Shown: in pieces, positions 1 to 4,982 of the stretch | Numbering within the stretch: the first letter of the stretch is position 1 | Layout of the letters: each line of letters starts with the position of its first letter | IMG/VR virus record: IMGVR_UViG_3300029309_000210 | Span: 1 to 30,818 of that record | DNA: 30,818 nt | Reading direction: 5' to 3' (one strand) | Origin: a virus | Position numbers and translations under genes: made by a program | The notes under the pieces: model-generated | What the model saw: the letters and a program-made list of their open reading frames with translations, nothing else | What the model was told of the DNA's origin: nothing | Database searches by the model: none

Positions 1-17
1 CGTAGTTTTTGTGCAGT

Positions 18-170
18 GCACAATAGTACATAATATATGCTGTACAAAATTTGTACATCGGACCGTAGTGGTCAAAAATTGTACAATTAAATGGAGTGAT
101 CAAAATTTGTACAGTCAAAATGGGATGATCAAAAATTGTACAGCTAATACGGGTACTGTAAATTTATACA
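18..170. repeat. 28-nt periodic TTGTACA (iteron-like) array
   Basis: Near-identical 13-mers of the form CAAAAWTTGTACA end at positions 57, 85, 113 and 142. A diverged copy ends at 170 (10 of 13 matching) and a weak one at 30, so the spacing is 27-29 nt throughout. The sequence between copies is also partly alike (GGAGTGAT, GGGATGAT). The copy at 41-57 is a perfect inverted repeat around a single central A, and 77-88 (AATTGTACAATT) is a perfect palindrome. Such spacing and symmetry fit an array of protein-binding sites, either replication iterons or repressor operators. No binding protein can be assigned from this window. Confidence 0.75.
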
Positions 171-198
171 GTATGGTTCATATGTTCAGGCCAAAAAC

Positions 199-234
199 AT
201 AGGCTTCATATAAAGCCCGCTACTGGGAGCCTAT
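199..234 (+). other. inverted repeat ATAGGCT/AGCCTAT
   Basis: A perfect 7-bp stem (199-205 with 228-234) has an inner CCC/GGG pair (216-218 with 225-227) that would stack on one side. It lies just after the 28-nt repeat array. There is no T-run, so it is not a standard terminator. Confidence 0.35.
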
Positions 235-277
235 CAAATCCGGGTAGGGTAGTATTAAAAGAAAAAGATCGTGGTTT

Positions 278-292
278 TGCGAATGATTCGCA
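278..292. promoter_or_regulatory. 15-nt palindrome, operator candidate
   Basis: TGCGAATGATTCGCA is a perfect inverted repeat around one central G, in an otherwise AT-rich, gene-free stretch. This shape is typical of a dimeric repressor site. No adjacent promoter is clear. Confidence 0.35.
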
Positions 293-497
293 TCTAAAAG
301 TTTTATCAATAGAATCAATAACTTAGGTGTGTTAGTTAAAATCGCTAAAAAAATTGGCATGATTATTATGTTATATAAATCAATGACTTACCGCACTGCA
401 CCATTGTTGCACTGCACAACAAAATTTCATGCGGCATTGCACAAAAAACTTGGCACGGAAAATGCTTGTAGTGATGGTGCACTGCACAATGGGGGTG

Positions 498-585
498 GTG
501 TTTGAACACAGTGAGTGTAGGGGTATAGGTGCACACTCACTTAGATGACTAAGTATTTTTAGATTTCGAGTCTATTGTGTGACTC
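498..585 (+). other. cluster of consecutive hairpins with a T-run
   Basis: Four inverted repeats follow each other: GTGTT/AACAC (498-502 with 505-509), a perfect 8-bp GTGAGTGT/ACACTCAC (511-518 with 533-540), ACTTAG/CTAAGT with a 4-nt loop (539-544 with 549-554) followed by ATTTTT, and GAGTC/GACTC (568-572 with 581-585). The second and third stems share bases 539-540 and compete slightly, as attenuators do. The third stem plus T-run resembles a weak intrinsic terminator. No known RNA family is recognised. Confidence 0.45.
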
Positions 586-684
586 AATGGGTGCAAGTGT
601 TTTGATATCATTTGATTATTGGGCATGAAATGCACTACTGGCGCGGGTCTCAGGCCATGAAATCCCCCAGAATCCGTGACCGTA

Positions 685-704
685 GTACAAAAATTGTACA
701 ATAG
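685..704. repeat. isolated extra copy of the TTGTACA element
   Basis: GTACAAAAATTGTACAATAG repeats the core of the array at 18-170 more than 500 nt downstream, in the same orientation. The segment 685-699 is an inverted repeat. It may be a separate operator near promoter P1. Confidence 0.55.
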
Positions 705-865
705 GGCCGCGAGGGCCACCCGGGGTGTCTACGTATACGTATATACAGATATACACAGAAGTGAATTTTCAGTTGTAAACCACTTTTGGTCTGACCACTT
801 AGTCGCAAACACTATATATGCCCTTAAACTATGACTATTTTCGTTATTTTAGTCACAAATATCTC

Positions 866-893
866 TTGACAACCTTTATGAAATACATATAAC
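866..893 (+). promoter_or_regulatory. sigma70-like promoter P1
   Basis: TTGACA at 866-871 and TATAAC at 888-893 are separated by 16 nt, preceded by CTC and followed by T. The same arrangement recurs at 1102-1129 and 11630-11657, which argues against chance. The predicted start is near 899-900, inside a small hairpin (893-905). It points toward the small-gene block at 1131 onward. Confidence 0.8.
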
Positions 894-898
894 TACGG

Positions 899-1091
899 AG
901 CGTAGCGACATACAGATAATATGCCCCATAAAAAGGTCTCCAAAAATTCTTGTAAAAGTCATAGGCAACTGGATATTGTAAATGAAGCATATTATATGTA
1001 AGGATCTGTACATTTTTGAATGAACCCTTGCGTAGCAAGGAAGTTCGTGCTAAAATACAACAAACATTCCGGGTGATACACTCGTATTACC
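899..1091 (+). ncRNA. candidate structured RNA or leader downstream of P1
   Basis: Between P1 and P2 the + strand can fold strongly. TACAGATAATATGC (911-924) pairs with GCATATTATATGTA (987-1000) in 13 of 14 positions. CCTTGC/GCAAGG (1026-1031 with 1035-1040) forms a tight hairpin, which GAAC/GTTC (1022-1025 with 1043-1046) extends across a 2-nt bulge. GGTGATAC/GTATTACC (1072-1079 with 1084-1091) forms an 8-bp stem with one G-T pair. No protein-like frame lies on this strand. It could be a small RNA or a regulatory leader for the early small-gene operon. The ends are guesses. Confidence 0.45.
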
Positions 1092-1101
1092 TACAAATCT
1101 C

Positions 1102-1129
1102 TTGACAATTAAAAATTTAGAAGTATAAC
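1102..1129 (+). promoter_or_regulatory. sigma70-like promoter P2
   Basis: TTGACA at 1102-1107 and TATAAC at 1124-1129 have 16-nt spacing and the same flanks as P1 and P3 (CTC before the -35 box, T after the -10 box). The -10 box ends one base before the ATG at 1131. A transcript starting the usual 6-8 nt downstream would therefore lack that start codon. Confidence 0.8.
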
Positions 1130-1130
1130 T

Positions 1131-1331
1131 ATGCGTACTCGTGAAGGATTAGTAGAAGAAGTCTACGATTGTGTCCGAACCAGAACCCCTCTAAGCAGTA
1201 TTCACATCCCACATTCCGATGTATTCTTTGTGAGGGAGGCGTTAGAAGCTCGCTTTGACTGTGAGCTTTCGTTATTTCAAGTAGAAGAATATATGCGCGA
1301 AGCAGGATGGAAGGATAGTGGCGACAACTAA
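1131..1331 (+). CDS. small hypothetical protein (66 aa)
   Basis: I do not recognise this protein. Its composition looks real: a mixed helical protein with a conserved-looking C-terminal half (a VREALEARF segment, then VEEYMREAGW), as in many small phage regulators. ATG at 1131 is the only in-frame start before residue 30. It lies immediately after the -10 box of P2 and has no clear Shine-Dalgarno sequence. It would have to be read from the P1 transcript, or as a leaderless message if P2 starts unusually early. The downstream gene overlaps it by 14 nt, which supports coupled expression. Confidence 0.6.
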   Translation: MRTREGLVEEVYDCVRTRTPLSSIHIPHSDVFFVREALEARFDCELSLFQVEEYMREAGWKDSGDN

Positions 1332-1602
1332 AGATGTTAAGCGCACTGAAAGCGGTAGACTTACCTATCGTGGTGAAACTTTCAGTGGGTATAACAAACC
1401 TAAGCGTACTCCCGGTGCAAATAAGAAGTTTGCCGTACTCGCCAAGAAAGGTGATCAGGTTAAGATAGTCCGTTTTGGTGATCCGAATATGGAGATCAAG
1501 AAGGATAACCCTGAAAGACGTAAGTCGTTTCGTGCTCGTCACAAATGTGATACAGCGACAGACAAGTTTTCGGCCAGATACTGGTCGTGTACAAAATGGT
1601 GA
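1318..1602 (+). CDS. conserved basic phage protein, small Cys/His-containing
   Basis: The 94-residue product starts at GTG 1318, overlapping the previous gene, with GGATGG upstream as a binding site. It is rich in Lys and Arg. Its C-terminal half carries the segment VRFGDPNMEIKKDNPERRKS, then RARHKCDT and RYWSC. From memory, this MEIK-DNPERR-FRARH-C-YWSC pattern recurs in many phage genomes as a protein of unknown function. The His and two Cys residues could bind metal, but that is inference. It probably belongs to the virion or packaging module, given its place in the run of small genes leading to the terminase. Confidence 0.8.
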   Translation: MATTKDVKRTESGRLTYRGETFSGYNKPKRTPGANKKFAVLAKKGDQVKIVRFGDPNMEIKKDNPERRKSFRARHKCDTATDKFSARYWSCTKW

Positions 1603-1612
1603 TATAGACTAT

Positions 1613-1879
1613 ATGCCTTCCTCACCCGGATACAAACGTAATTACAAGCAGGAAGCTAAATACGACGGTCAGCCTGCTGTACGTAAGAAAAGAGCCTCTC
1701 GCAATGCCGCACGTAGGAAGATGGCTAAAGCTGGATTAGTACGTAAAGGTGATGGTAAAGATGTTCATCACGTAGGTGGTAACGCATTGAACAACAAGAA
1801 GCTGGCGGTTAAGTCAGCATCAGCAAATAGGTCTTACGCTCGTACTAAGACTGCACGTAAAAAGAATCCACGGAGTTAA
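1613..1879 (+). CDS. degenerate HNH-nuclease-like basic protein
   Basis: I start this 88-residue protein at ATG 1613, after the stop of the previous gene and with GGTGA at 1598-1602. A longer frame from 1475 only overlaps the upstream gene. Residues 44-72 (GKDVHHVGGNALNN, then KLAVKSASANRSY) match the layout of an HNH homing-type endonuclease: Asp-x-His-His, then an Asn-rich loop, then a basic helix. The usual spacing before the LAV strand looks shortened and there are no zinc-ligand cysteines. The rest is very basic, including RKKRASRNAARRKMAK. HNH proteins next to terminases assist packaging in several phages. Whether this one is catalytic is uncertain. Confidence 0.7.
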   Translation: MPSSPGYKRNYKQEAKYDGQPAVRKKRASRNAARRKMAKAGLVRKGDGKDVHHVGGNALNNKKLAVKSASANRSYARTKTARKKNPRS

Positions 1880-1882
1880 ACA

Positions 1883-2215
1883 ATGGAAAAAGTAAATCCA
1901 GAACGTGCGAAGATGATTAAAGATCTTCAAGATGAAAAAGCTAAGTATGAAGCTGAACTTCGTTCTGACCCAACGGACAAGGCCGCTCAGATGAATTTAA
2001 AACAAGTCAACAGTGTGCTCAAGCGGTACGGCGTTAACATCGATGAAGATAATTCTAAACTGAAAGATGGCGGCATGGCTGGCGGTAAAAGAACTCCACA
2101 CAGGTACGTGGGCGGCGGTGTTGTAGTAGATAACCTACCAAATCCCGGACTGAAAGAACTAGCTAAATCCCCAAAAGGAAGAAAAGCTGTTCGCAAAATG
2201 GGCTTTGATGTCTGA
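1883..2215 (+). CDS. small hypothetical protein with coiled-coil N-terminus
   Basis: The 110-residue protein starts at ATG 1883, three bases after the preceding stop. Residues 5-50 are charged and helical (KMIKDLQDEKAKYEAELRS) and fit a coiled coil. The second half contains GGMAGGK and a VGGGVVV stretch, then a basic tail (KSPKGRKAVRKMGF). The GGMA-K motif echoes the repeat protein at 2728-2949. Its stop overlaps the next start by 8 nt (ATGTCTGA). Function is unknown; a small virion-associated or DNA-binding role is plausible from context. Confidence 0.65.
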   Translation: MEKVNPERAKMIKDLQDEKAKYEAELRSDPTDKAAQMNLKQVNSVLKRYGVNIDEDNSKLKDGGMAGGKRTPHRYVGGGVVVDNLPNPGLKELAKSPKGRKAVRKMGFDV

Positions 2216-2738
2216 CATTGAAGATGAGATACGAAAGTGGTCTCGTGAATTTTTAGAAGTTCCTTGTGATAACCTAAACGGATTACCACCCTGCCCTTAT
2301 GCAAAGAGGGCGTGGCTAGAAAACAAAGTTAAGTTTTCTGTGAACACAGGTCTTGATGGCCTGACACAACAAGTAAAAGAATACGATACACACGATTTCG
2401 ATATTGTCATCTGGGCTGATGAAGAATATCCAGAAATGGAATATTTAGATGGCTTTTGTGACGGTATCAACGAGGCACTGTCGGTGGCTGGTATTGATCT
2501 TCATTTAATGTTGTTTCATCCAGATTACAGTCCCTCAGAAGCAGGTCTGCATTTTCTAGAAGAGGTAGAGTGTTTAGAGGACTCAGAACTCGAATACGCT
2601 ATGGTCTTTGTTCAACGTCTGTCTATTCTAGATGATGCGGCATTAAGTCTGGAGAAAAGTGGGTACTACAAACACTTTCCAAAAGATACATACGAAAGTC
2701 TAGTTCTATATAGAAGAGGATTACGAAATGAAAGGTAA
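2208..2738 (+). CDS. acidic hypothetical protein, possibly DUF1415-like
   Basis: I choose ATG 2208 over TTG 2205 because it gives the 8-nt overlap with the preceding gene. The 176-residue product is visibly acidic, unlike its neighbours. Near the N-terminus GLPPCPYAKRAW resembles, from memory, the NLCPFAK signature of the bacterial DUF1415 family, and LMLFHPDYSPSEAG in the middle resembles that family's FHPQY segment. Overall similarity is weak and I would not assign a function. It sits between basic-protein genes and overlaps the next start by 11 nt. Confidence 0.65.
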   Translation: MSDIEDEIRKWSREFLEVPCDNLNGLPPCPYAKRAWLENKVKFSVNTGLDGLTQQVKEYDTHDFDIVIWADEEYPEMEYLDGFCDGINEALSVAGIDLHLMLFHPDYSPSEAGLHFLEEVECLEDSELEYAMVFVQRLSILDDAALSLEKSGYYKHFPKDTYESLVLYRRGLRNER

Positions 2739-2949
2739 AGCAAAAACCGCCAAGAAAAAGATGATGCGCGGCGGTGGTATGCCCATGAAGAAAAAGATGA
2801 TGGGTGGCGGAATGGCTAAGACTGCCAAGAAAAAGATGATGGGTGGTGGAATGGCTAAGACTGCCAAGAAAAAAATGATGGGCGGCGGCATGGCTAAGAC
2901 GGCTAAAAAGAAAATGATGCGCGGCGGAATGGCAAAAAAGAAAAAGTAA
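2728..2949 (+). CDS. Lys-rich tandem-repeat protein, histone-tail-like
   Basis: The 73-residue protein is built almost entirely from the unit MAKTAKKKMMGGG, present in three nearly exact 13-residue copies (residues 29-66), preceded by two variant copies and ended by MAKKKK. Lys makes up over a third of the residues and there is no acidic residue. ATG 2728 follows GAGGA with good spacing and overlaps the preceding stop. Similar KKKMM-GGG proteins occur in marine phage genomes, as I recall. The composition suggests disordered nucleic acid binding, for example DNA condensation or a packaged protein. The SET methyltransferase gene starts immediately after its stop. Confidence 0.75.
   Translation: MKGKAKTAKKKMMRGGGMPMKKKMMGGGMAKTAKKKMMGGGMAKTAKKKMMGGGMAKTAKKKMMRGGMAKKKK
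2812..2928 (+). repeat. 39-bp tandem repeats inside the Lys-rich gene
   Basis: Units of 39 bp begin at 2812, 2851 and 2890, each coding for MAKTAKKKMM followed by Gly-rich residues. The third unit is slightly shortened. Third-position differences show that the copies are not a very recent duplication. Confidence 0.85.
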
Positions 2950-3351
2950 TTGCTAAATATTGCCGTACAACCATCAAAACTTCATGGCTATGGGGTCTTT
3001 GCTACATCTGTAATCAAAGAGGGGGACACAATTGAAATGTGTCCTTATGTCGTCTTAGACGATGGACAGGTTGAAGAAACTAGCATCCTCCGCGATTATT
3101 TATTTGGTACCCCATTTGAAGATGAAGAATGTTTGCTGTCACCTTTTGGGTACGCTATGGTATATAACCATTCATCCAAACCGAATGCTGAATGGATCGT
3201 GGAAGAAAAGAAAGTAGACTTTGTCCGTTTTTTTGCTTTGCGTGATATTCAGAAAGGTGAAGAAATAACACACGATTATGGTGTGGCGTATTGGGATAGC
3301 AGGGAAGATGGAGGGGATTATCCAGACTTTGTTAGCAGAGATGAGATTTAA
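2950..3351 (+). CDS. SET-domain protein-lysine methyltransferase
   Basis: The 133-residue protein is a minimal SET domain, which transfers methyl groups from S-adenosylmethionine to protein lysines. The AdoMet-binding GYGVFA lies at residues 13-18, the signature YNHSSKPNAEW at 72-82 (NHS-x-x-PN, with Ser for the usual Cys) and GEEITHDYG at 103-111, so the knotted active site and catalytic Tyr look intact. Its length matches stand-alone viral and bacterial SET proteins. The start is TTG 2950, directly after the stop of the Lys-rich repeat gene, with no clear Shine-Dalgarno sequence, so translation is probably coupled. Its substrate is unknown; the neighbouring Lys-rich protein is an obvious candidate (inference). 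Confidence 0.88.
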   Translation: MLNIAVQPSKLHGYGVFATSVIKEGDTIEMCPYVVLDDGQVEETSILRDYLFGTPFEDEECLLSPFGYAMVYNHSSKPNAEWIVEEKKVDFVRFFALRDIQKGEEITHDYGVAYWDSREDGGDYPDFVSRDEI

Positions 3352-3354
3352 GAA

Positions 3355-3732
3355 ATGATTAACACTAATAAAAATTCTAGATTTCGCACAGTTAACAAAG
3401 AGGCGGGTACAACAGGTCAGGAAGTTACACTGTACACTTGTCCATCTAACTGTCGCACTGTCGCTAATTCTTTGTGGGTTAGTAACTCAAGCACAGGTAA
3501 TGCTGATGTAGATCTTAAATTTACCCGCGCTGATACCACAAGCAATTCACAACACATGAGTTTATTAGTTAGTAAAACTTTGGCAACTGGAGAACACCTG
3601 ACTTTTCCCGATGATAAGTTTATACTAGAACCAAGCGACACCATTAAATTCACTGCAACAGGCAGTAACACGATACACGTAGATTTAATGGTAACTGTTG
3701 AAGAATTTTTCTTACCATCGGATGCATTCTAA
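3355..3732 (+). CDS. small beta-rich structural protein
   Basis: The 125-residue protein has the pattern of a phage capsid or tail decoration protein. It opens with an extended N-terminus, then QEVTLYTCPSN, NSLWVSNSSTGNADVDLKF, a Leu-rich strand pair, and DTIKFTATGSN near the C-terminus. Similar small beta-sandwich proteins (tail accessory or spike-like) are common in marine phages. It has no signal peptide or membrane segment. ATG 3355 lies 3 nt after the SET gene stop, and its stop overlaps the next start by one base. Confidence 0.65.
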   Translation: MINTNKNSRFRTVNKEAGTTGQEVTLYTCPSNCRTVANSLWVSNSSTGNADVDLKFTRADTTSNSQHMSLLVSKTLATGEHLTFPDDKFILEPSDTIKFTATGSNTIHVDLMVTVEEFFLPSDAF

Positions 3733-3986
3733 TGAAGAAAGTTAAAAAGATGATGAGTGGCGGCACGGCTAAGACAAGCCCGATGAACGCTGTTAATATG
3801 GCGAAAGGAGGTACGAAGAGTCGTGTTAATGAGTCCGGCAATTACACCAAGCCCGGTATGCGCAAAAACTTATTCAACCGCATCAAAGCCGGTGGAAAAG
3901 GTGGCTCACCCGGACAATGGAGCGCAAGAAAGGCTCAGATGCTTGCCGCACAATACAAGCAAAAGGGTGGCGGATACAAATCGTGA
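3732..3986 (+). CDS. conserved basic phage protein (KAGGKGGSPGQWSARKAQ motif)
   Basis: The 84-residue basic product starts with MKKVKKMMSGG, echoing the repeat protein at 2728. It then has a conserved block at residues 40-82: KPGMRKNLFNRIKAGG, KGGSPGQWSARKAQML, and a KGGGYKS end. I recall this block from many phage and some algal-virus genomes, always without known function. The start TAATG overlaps the preceding stop. The stop TGA overlaps the next GTG start (GTGA). It is likely DNA- or virion-associated, by composition and position. Confidence 0.75.
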   Translation: MKKVKKMMSGGTAKTSPMNAVNMAKGGTKSRVNESGNYTKPGMRKNLFNRIKAGGKGGSPGQWSARKAQMLAAQYKQKGGGYKS

Positions 3987-4228
3987 AAGCTCCTCAACGC
4001 AGTCTGAAAAATTGGACAAAGCAAAAATGGCGTACCAAGAGTGGCAAGCCATCTACACAAGGACCGAAAGCTACCGGGGAGCGTTACCTACCGGAGAAAG
4101 CTATCAAGGCTCTTTCATCGCGAGAGTATGCCGCTACTACGAAAGCCAAGCGGAAGGGGAAAGCCGCGGGCAAACAATTTGTAAAACAGCCTAAGCGTGT
4201 AGCAAAGAAAACATCGAGGTTTCGTTAA
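3983..4228 (+). CDS. conserved basic phage protein (WTKQKWRTKSGKPS motif)
   Basis: I start at GTG 3983, which overlaps the preceding stop by 4 nt and follows AAGGGTGGCGGA. A longer frame from 3917 only covers the upstream gene. The 81-residue product carries a recurrent phage motif order: SLKNWTKQKWRTKSGKPSTQ, GERYLPEKAIKALS, EYAATTKAKRKG and a C-terminal KQPKRVAKKTSRFR. It is strongly basic, with no membrane segment. The function is unknown; I recall close relatives beside terminase genes in marine phages. Confidence 0.75.
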   Translation: MKAPQRSLKNWTKQKWRTKSGKPSTQGPKATGERYLPEKAIKALSSREYAATTKAKRKGKAAGKQFVKQPKRVAKKTSRFR

Positions 4229-4374
4229 TGGCGATTAATAAAAAAAGTGCTAAAAGAATTAAGACTGTAGTCAAAGGATTACAAAAAGCCGTTAGGTCTC
4301 ATGCAAAGCAATCGCGAGTTTTATCTGGAGTTTTAAGTGAAAGCAAAAAAAGATCCGGCAAAAGGAACAGGTAA
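4228..4374 (+). CDS. very small basic protein (48 aa)
   Basis: ATG 4228 overlaps the preceding stop in a TAATG junction, and the frame reads 48 codons to TAA at 4372. The product begins MAINKKSAKRIKTVVKGLQK and continues helical and basic (VRSHAKQSRV). Its size and composition match the other small basic proteins in this block, and I recall relatives at the same position in marine phages. The next gene overlaps it by 38 nt in another frame. Its small size makes it easy to miss. Confidence 0.7.
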   Translation: MAINKKSAKRIKTVVKGLQKAVRSHAKQSRVLSGVLSESKKRSGKRNR

Positions 4375-4621
4375 AAAACCAAAGGGAAGTGGAAGAAGAT
4401 TGTATACGGATGAGAATCCACAAGATACAGTTTCGATCGCGTATGCAACTGTAGCCGATGCTAAAAGGACGATTACAAAAGTTAAAAAGATTAAAAAGCC
4501 CTTTGCCAGAAAGATACAAATATTAACTGTGCTAGAGCAAAGAGCTAAAGTTGCAAATAAACCTGAACAGGCCAAGCTAGCAAAATTAGCTAAAGAGCAA
4601 TTGAGAAAACAAAATGCGTAA
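4337..4621 (+). CDS. conserved basic phage protein (RRLYTDENPQDTV motif)
   Basis: GTG 4337 follows GGAG at 4327-4330 with 6-nt spacing. The 94-residue product has a basic N-terminus (KAKKDPAKGTGKKPKGSG), then RRLYTDENPQDTVSIAYAT, a Lys-rich helix (TKVKKIKKPFARKIQILTVL) and a helical C-terminus. This order recurs in phage genomes as a protein of unknown function, as I recall. It overlaps the 48-residue gene upstream and terS downstream (8 nt), so it lies in the same transcription and translation unit as packaging. Confidence 0.75.
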   Translation: MKAKKDPAKGTGKKPKGSGRRLYTDENPQDTVSIAYATVADAKRTITKVKKIKKPFARKIQILTVLEQRAKVANKPEQAKLAKLAKEQLRKQNA

Positions 4622-4982
4622 TTTAACTGAAAAACAGCAGAAATTTTTAGACGCTCTTTTTGGGGAAGCTCGTGGTAATCCAACTGAAGCTAAAAAAATA
4701 GCGGGATATTCTGCGACGCATTACACCGGCAGTATTGTGGAGTCTTTAAAAGACGAAATACTAGAGCACACTAATATGTACTTAGCAGGCAATGCGCCAC
4801 GTGCGGCAATGGCTATGGTCGGTGCACTAGCAGACCCTACAGAAATGGGTATTAAAGAAAAGATGATGGCGGCAAAAGAAGTAATGGATCGTGTTGGCAT
4901 TATCAAATCAGAAAAACTTCAAGTAGAAGCAACAGGCGGTGTGATGATACTTCCACCGAAAAAATCTGAGGATGACAACTGA
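4614..4982 (+). CDS. terS: terminase small subunit
   Basis: This is the DNA-recognition subunit of the packaging motor. The 122-residue protein opens with LTEKQQKFLDALFGEARGN, the standard start of this family, where PTEAKKIAGYS forms the helix-turn-helix. A helical oligomerisation core follows (APRAAMAMVGALADP, then KEVMDRVGI). The C-terminus has the short VEATGGVMILPPKK segment seen in many relatives. Size is typical. It overlaps the upstream gene by 8 nt and the downstream HTH gene by 11 nt, and terL follows one gene later. Confidence 0.85.
   Translation: MRNLTEKQQKFLDALFGEARGNPTEAKKIAGYSATHYTGSIVESLKDEILEHTNMYLAGNAPRAAMAMVGALADPTEMGIKEKMMAAKEVMDRVGIIKSEKLQVEATGGVMILPPKKSEDDN

Larger units (their letters stand above)
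11..490. repeat. dispersed TGCACTGCACAA elements
   Basis: GTGCAGTGCACAAT at 11-24 and GTGCACTGCACAAT at 477-490 differ by one base. Related copies are GCACTGCACC at 393-402, TTGCACTGCACAAC at 408-420 and a shorter GGCATTGCACAA near 433-442. The core is nearly palindromic. The copies fall only in the gene-free left end, which suggests sites bound by a regulator or an origin protein. Confidence 0.55.
235..865. other. gene-free left region
   Basis: No open reading frame here has both a credible ribosome binding site and protein-like composition. The stretch holds the palindrome at 278-292, four of the five TGCACTGCACAA elements (393-490), a hairpin cluster at 498-585, similar segments at 619-631 and 652-665 (both containing CATGAAAT), the isolated TTGTACA copy at 685-704, and a perfect 12-nt palindrome TACGTATACGTA at 730-741. 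It resembles a control or origin region. Confidence 0.5.

Noticed and set aside
18-170. CRISPR array
   Set aside because: The repeat core is about 13 nt, degenerate, with similar spacing sequence, and no cas genes are present.
11-202. 63-residue frame across the 28-nt repeats
   Set aside because: It has no binding site, its sequence merely reads the repeats (NCT, NLY echoes), and the repeat period of 28 nt is not a multiple of three.
359-505. 48-codon frame starting MIIMLYKSMTYRTAPLLHC
   Set aside because: It has no ribosome binding site and its middle is just the translated TGCACTGCACAA elements.
511-600. tRNA-like segment with TTTCGAGTC
   Set aside because: The T-loop-like motif is out of register and no cloverleaf with acceptor stem forms. 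Simple hairpins explain the pairing better.
853-1038. 61-residue minus-strand frame
   Set aside because: It runs against the transcription direction and over promoter P1 and its downstream stem. The aromatic-rich composition is typical of AT-rich noncoding DNA.
1-1130. Phage attachment site or integrase region
   Set aside because: There is no integrase or excisionase in the window and no tRNA-end match is visible, so lysogeny cannot be supported.
1129-1542. 137-residue minus-strand frame
   Set aside because: It lies antisense to two good + strand genes and has no binding site or domain.
3823-4194. 123-residue + frame overlapping two basic protein genes
   Set aside because: Neither its start nor its composition is supported, and the other two frames carry conserved motifs and coupled starts.
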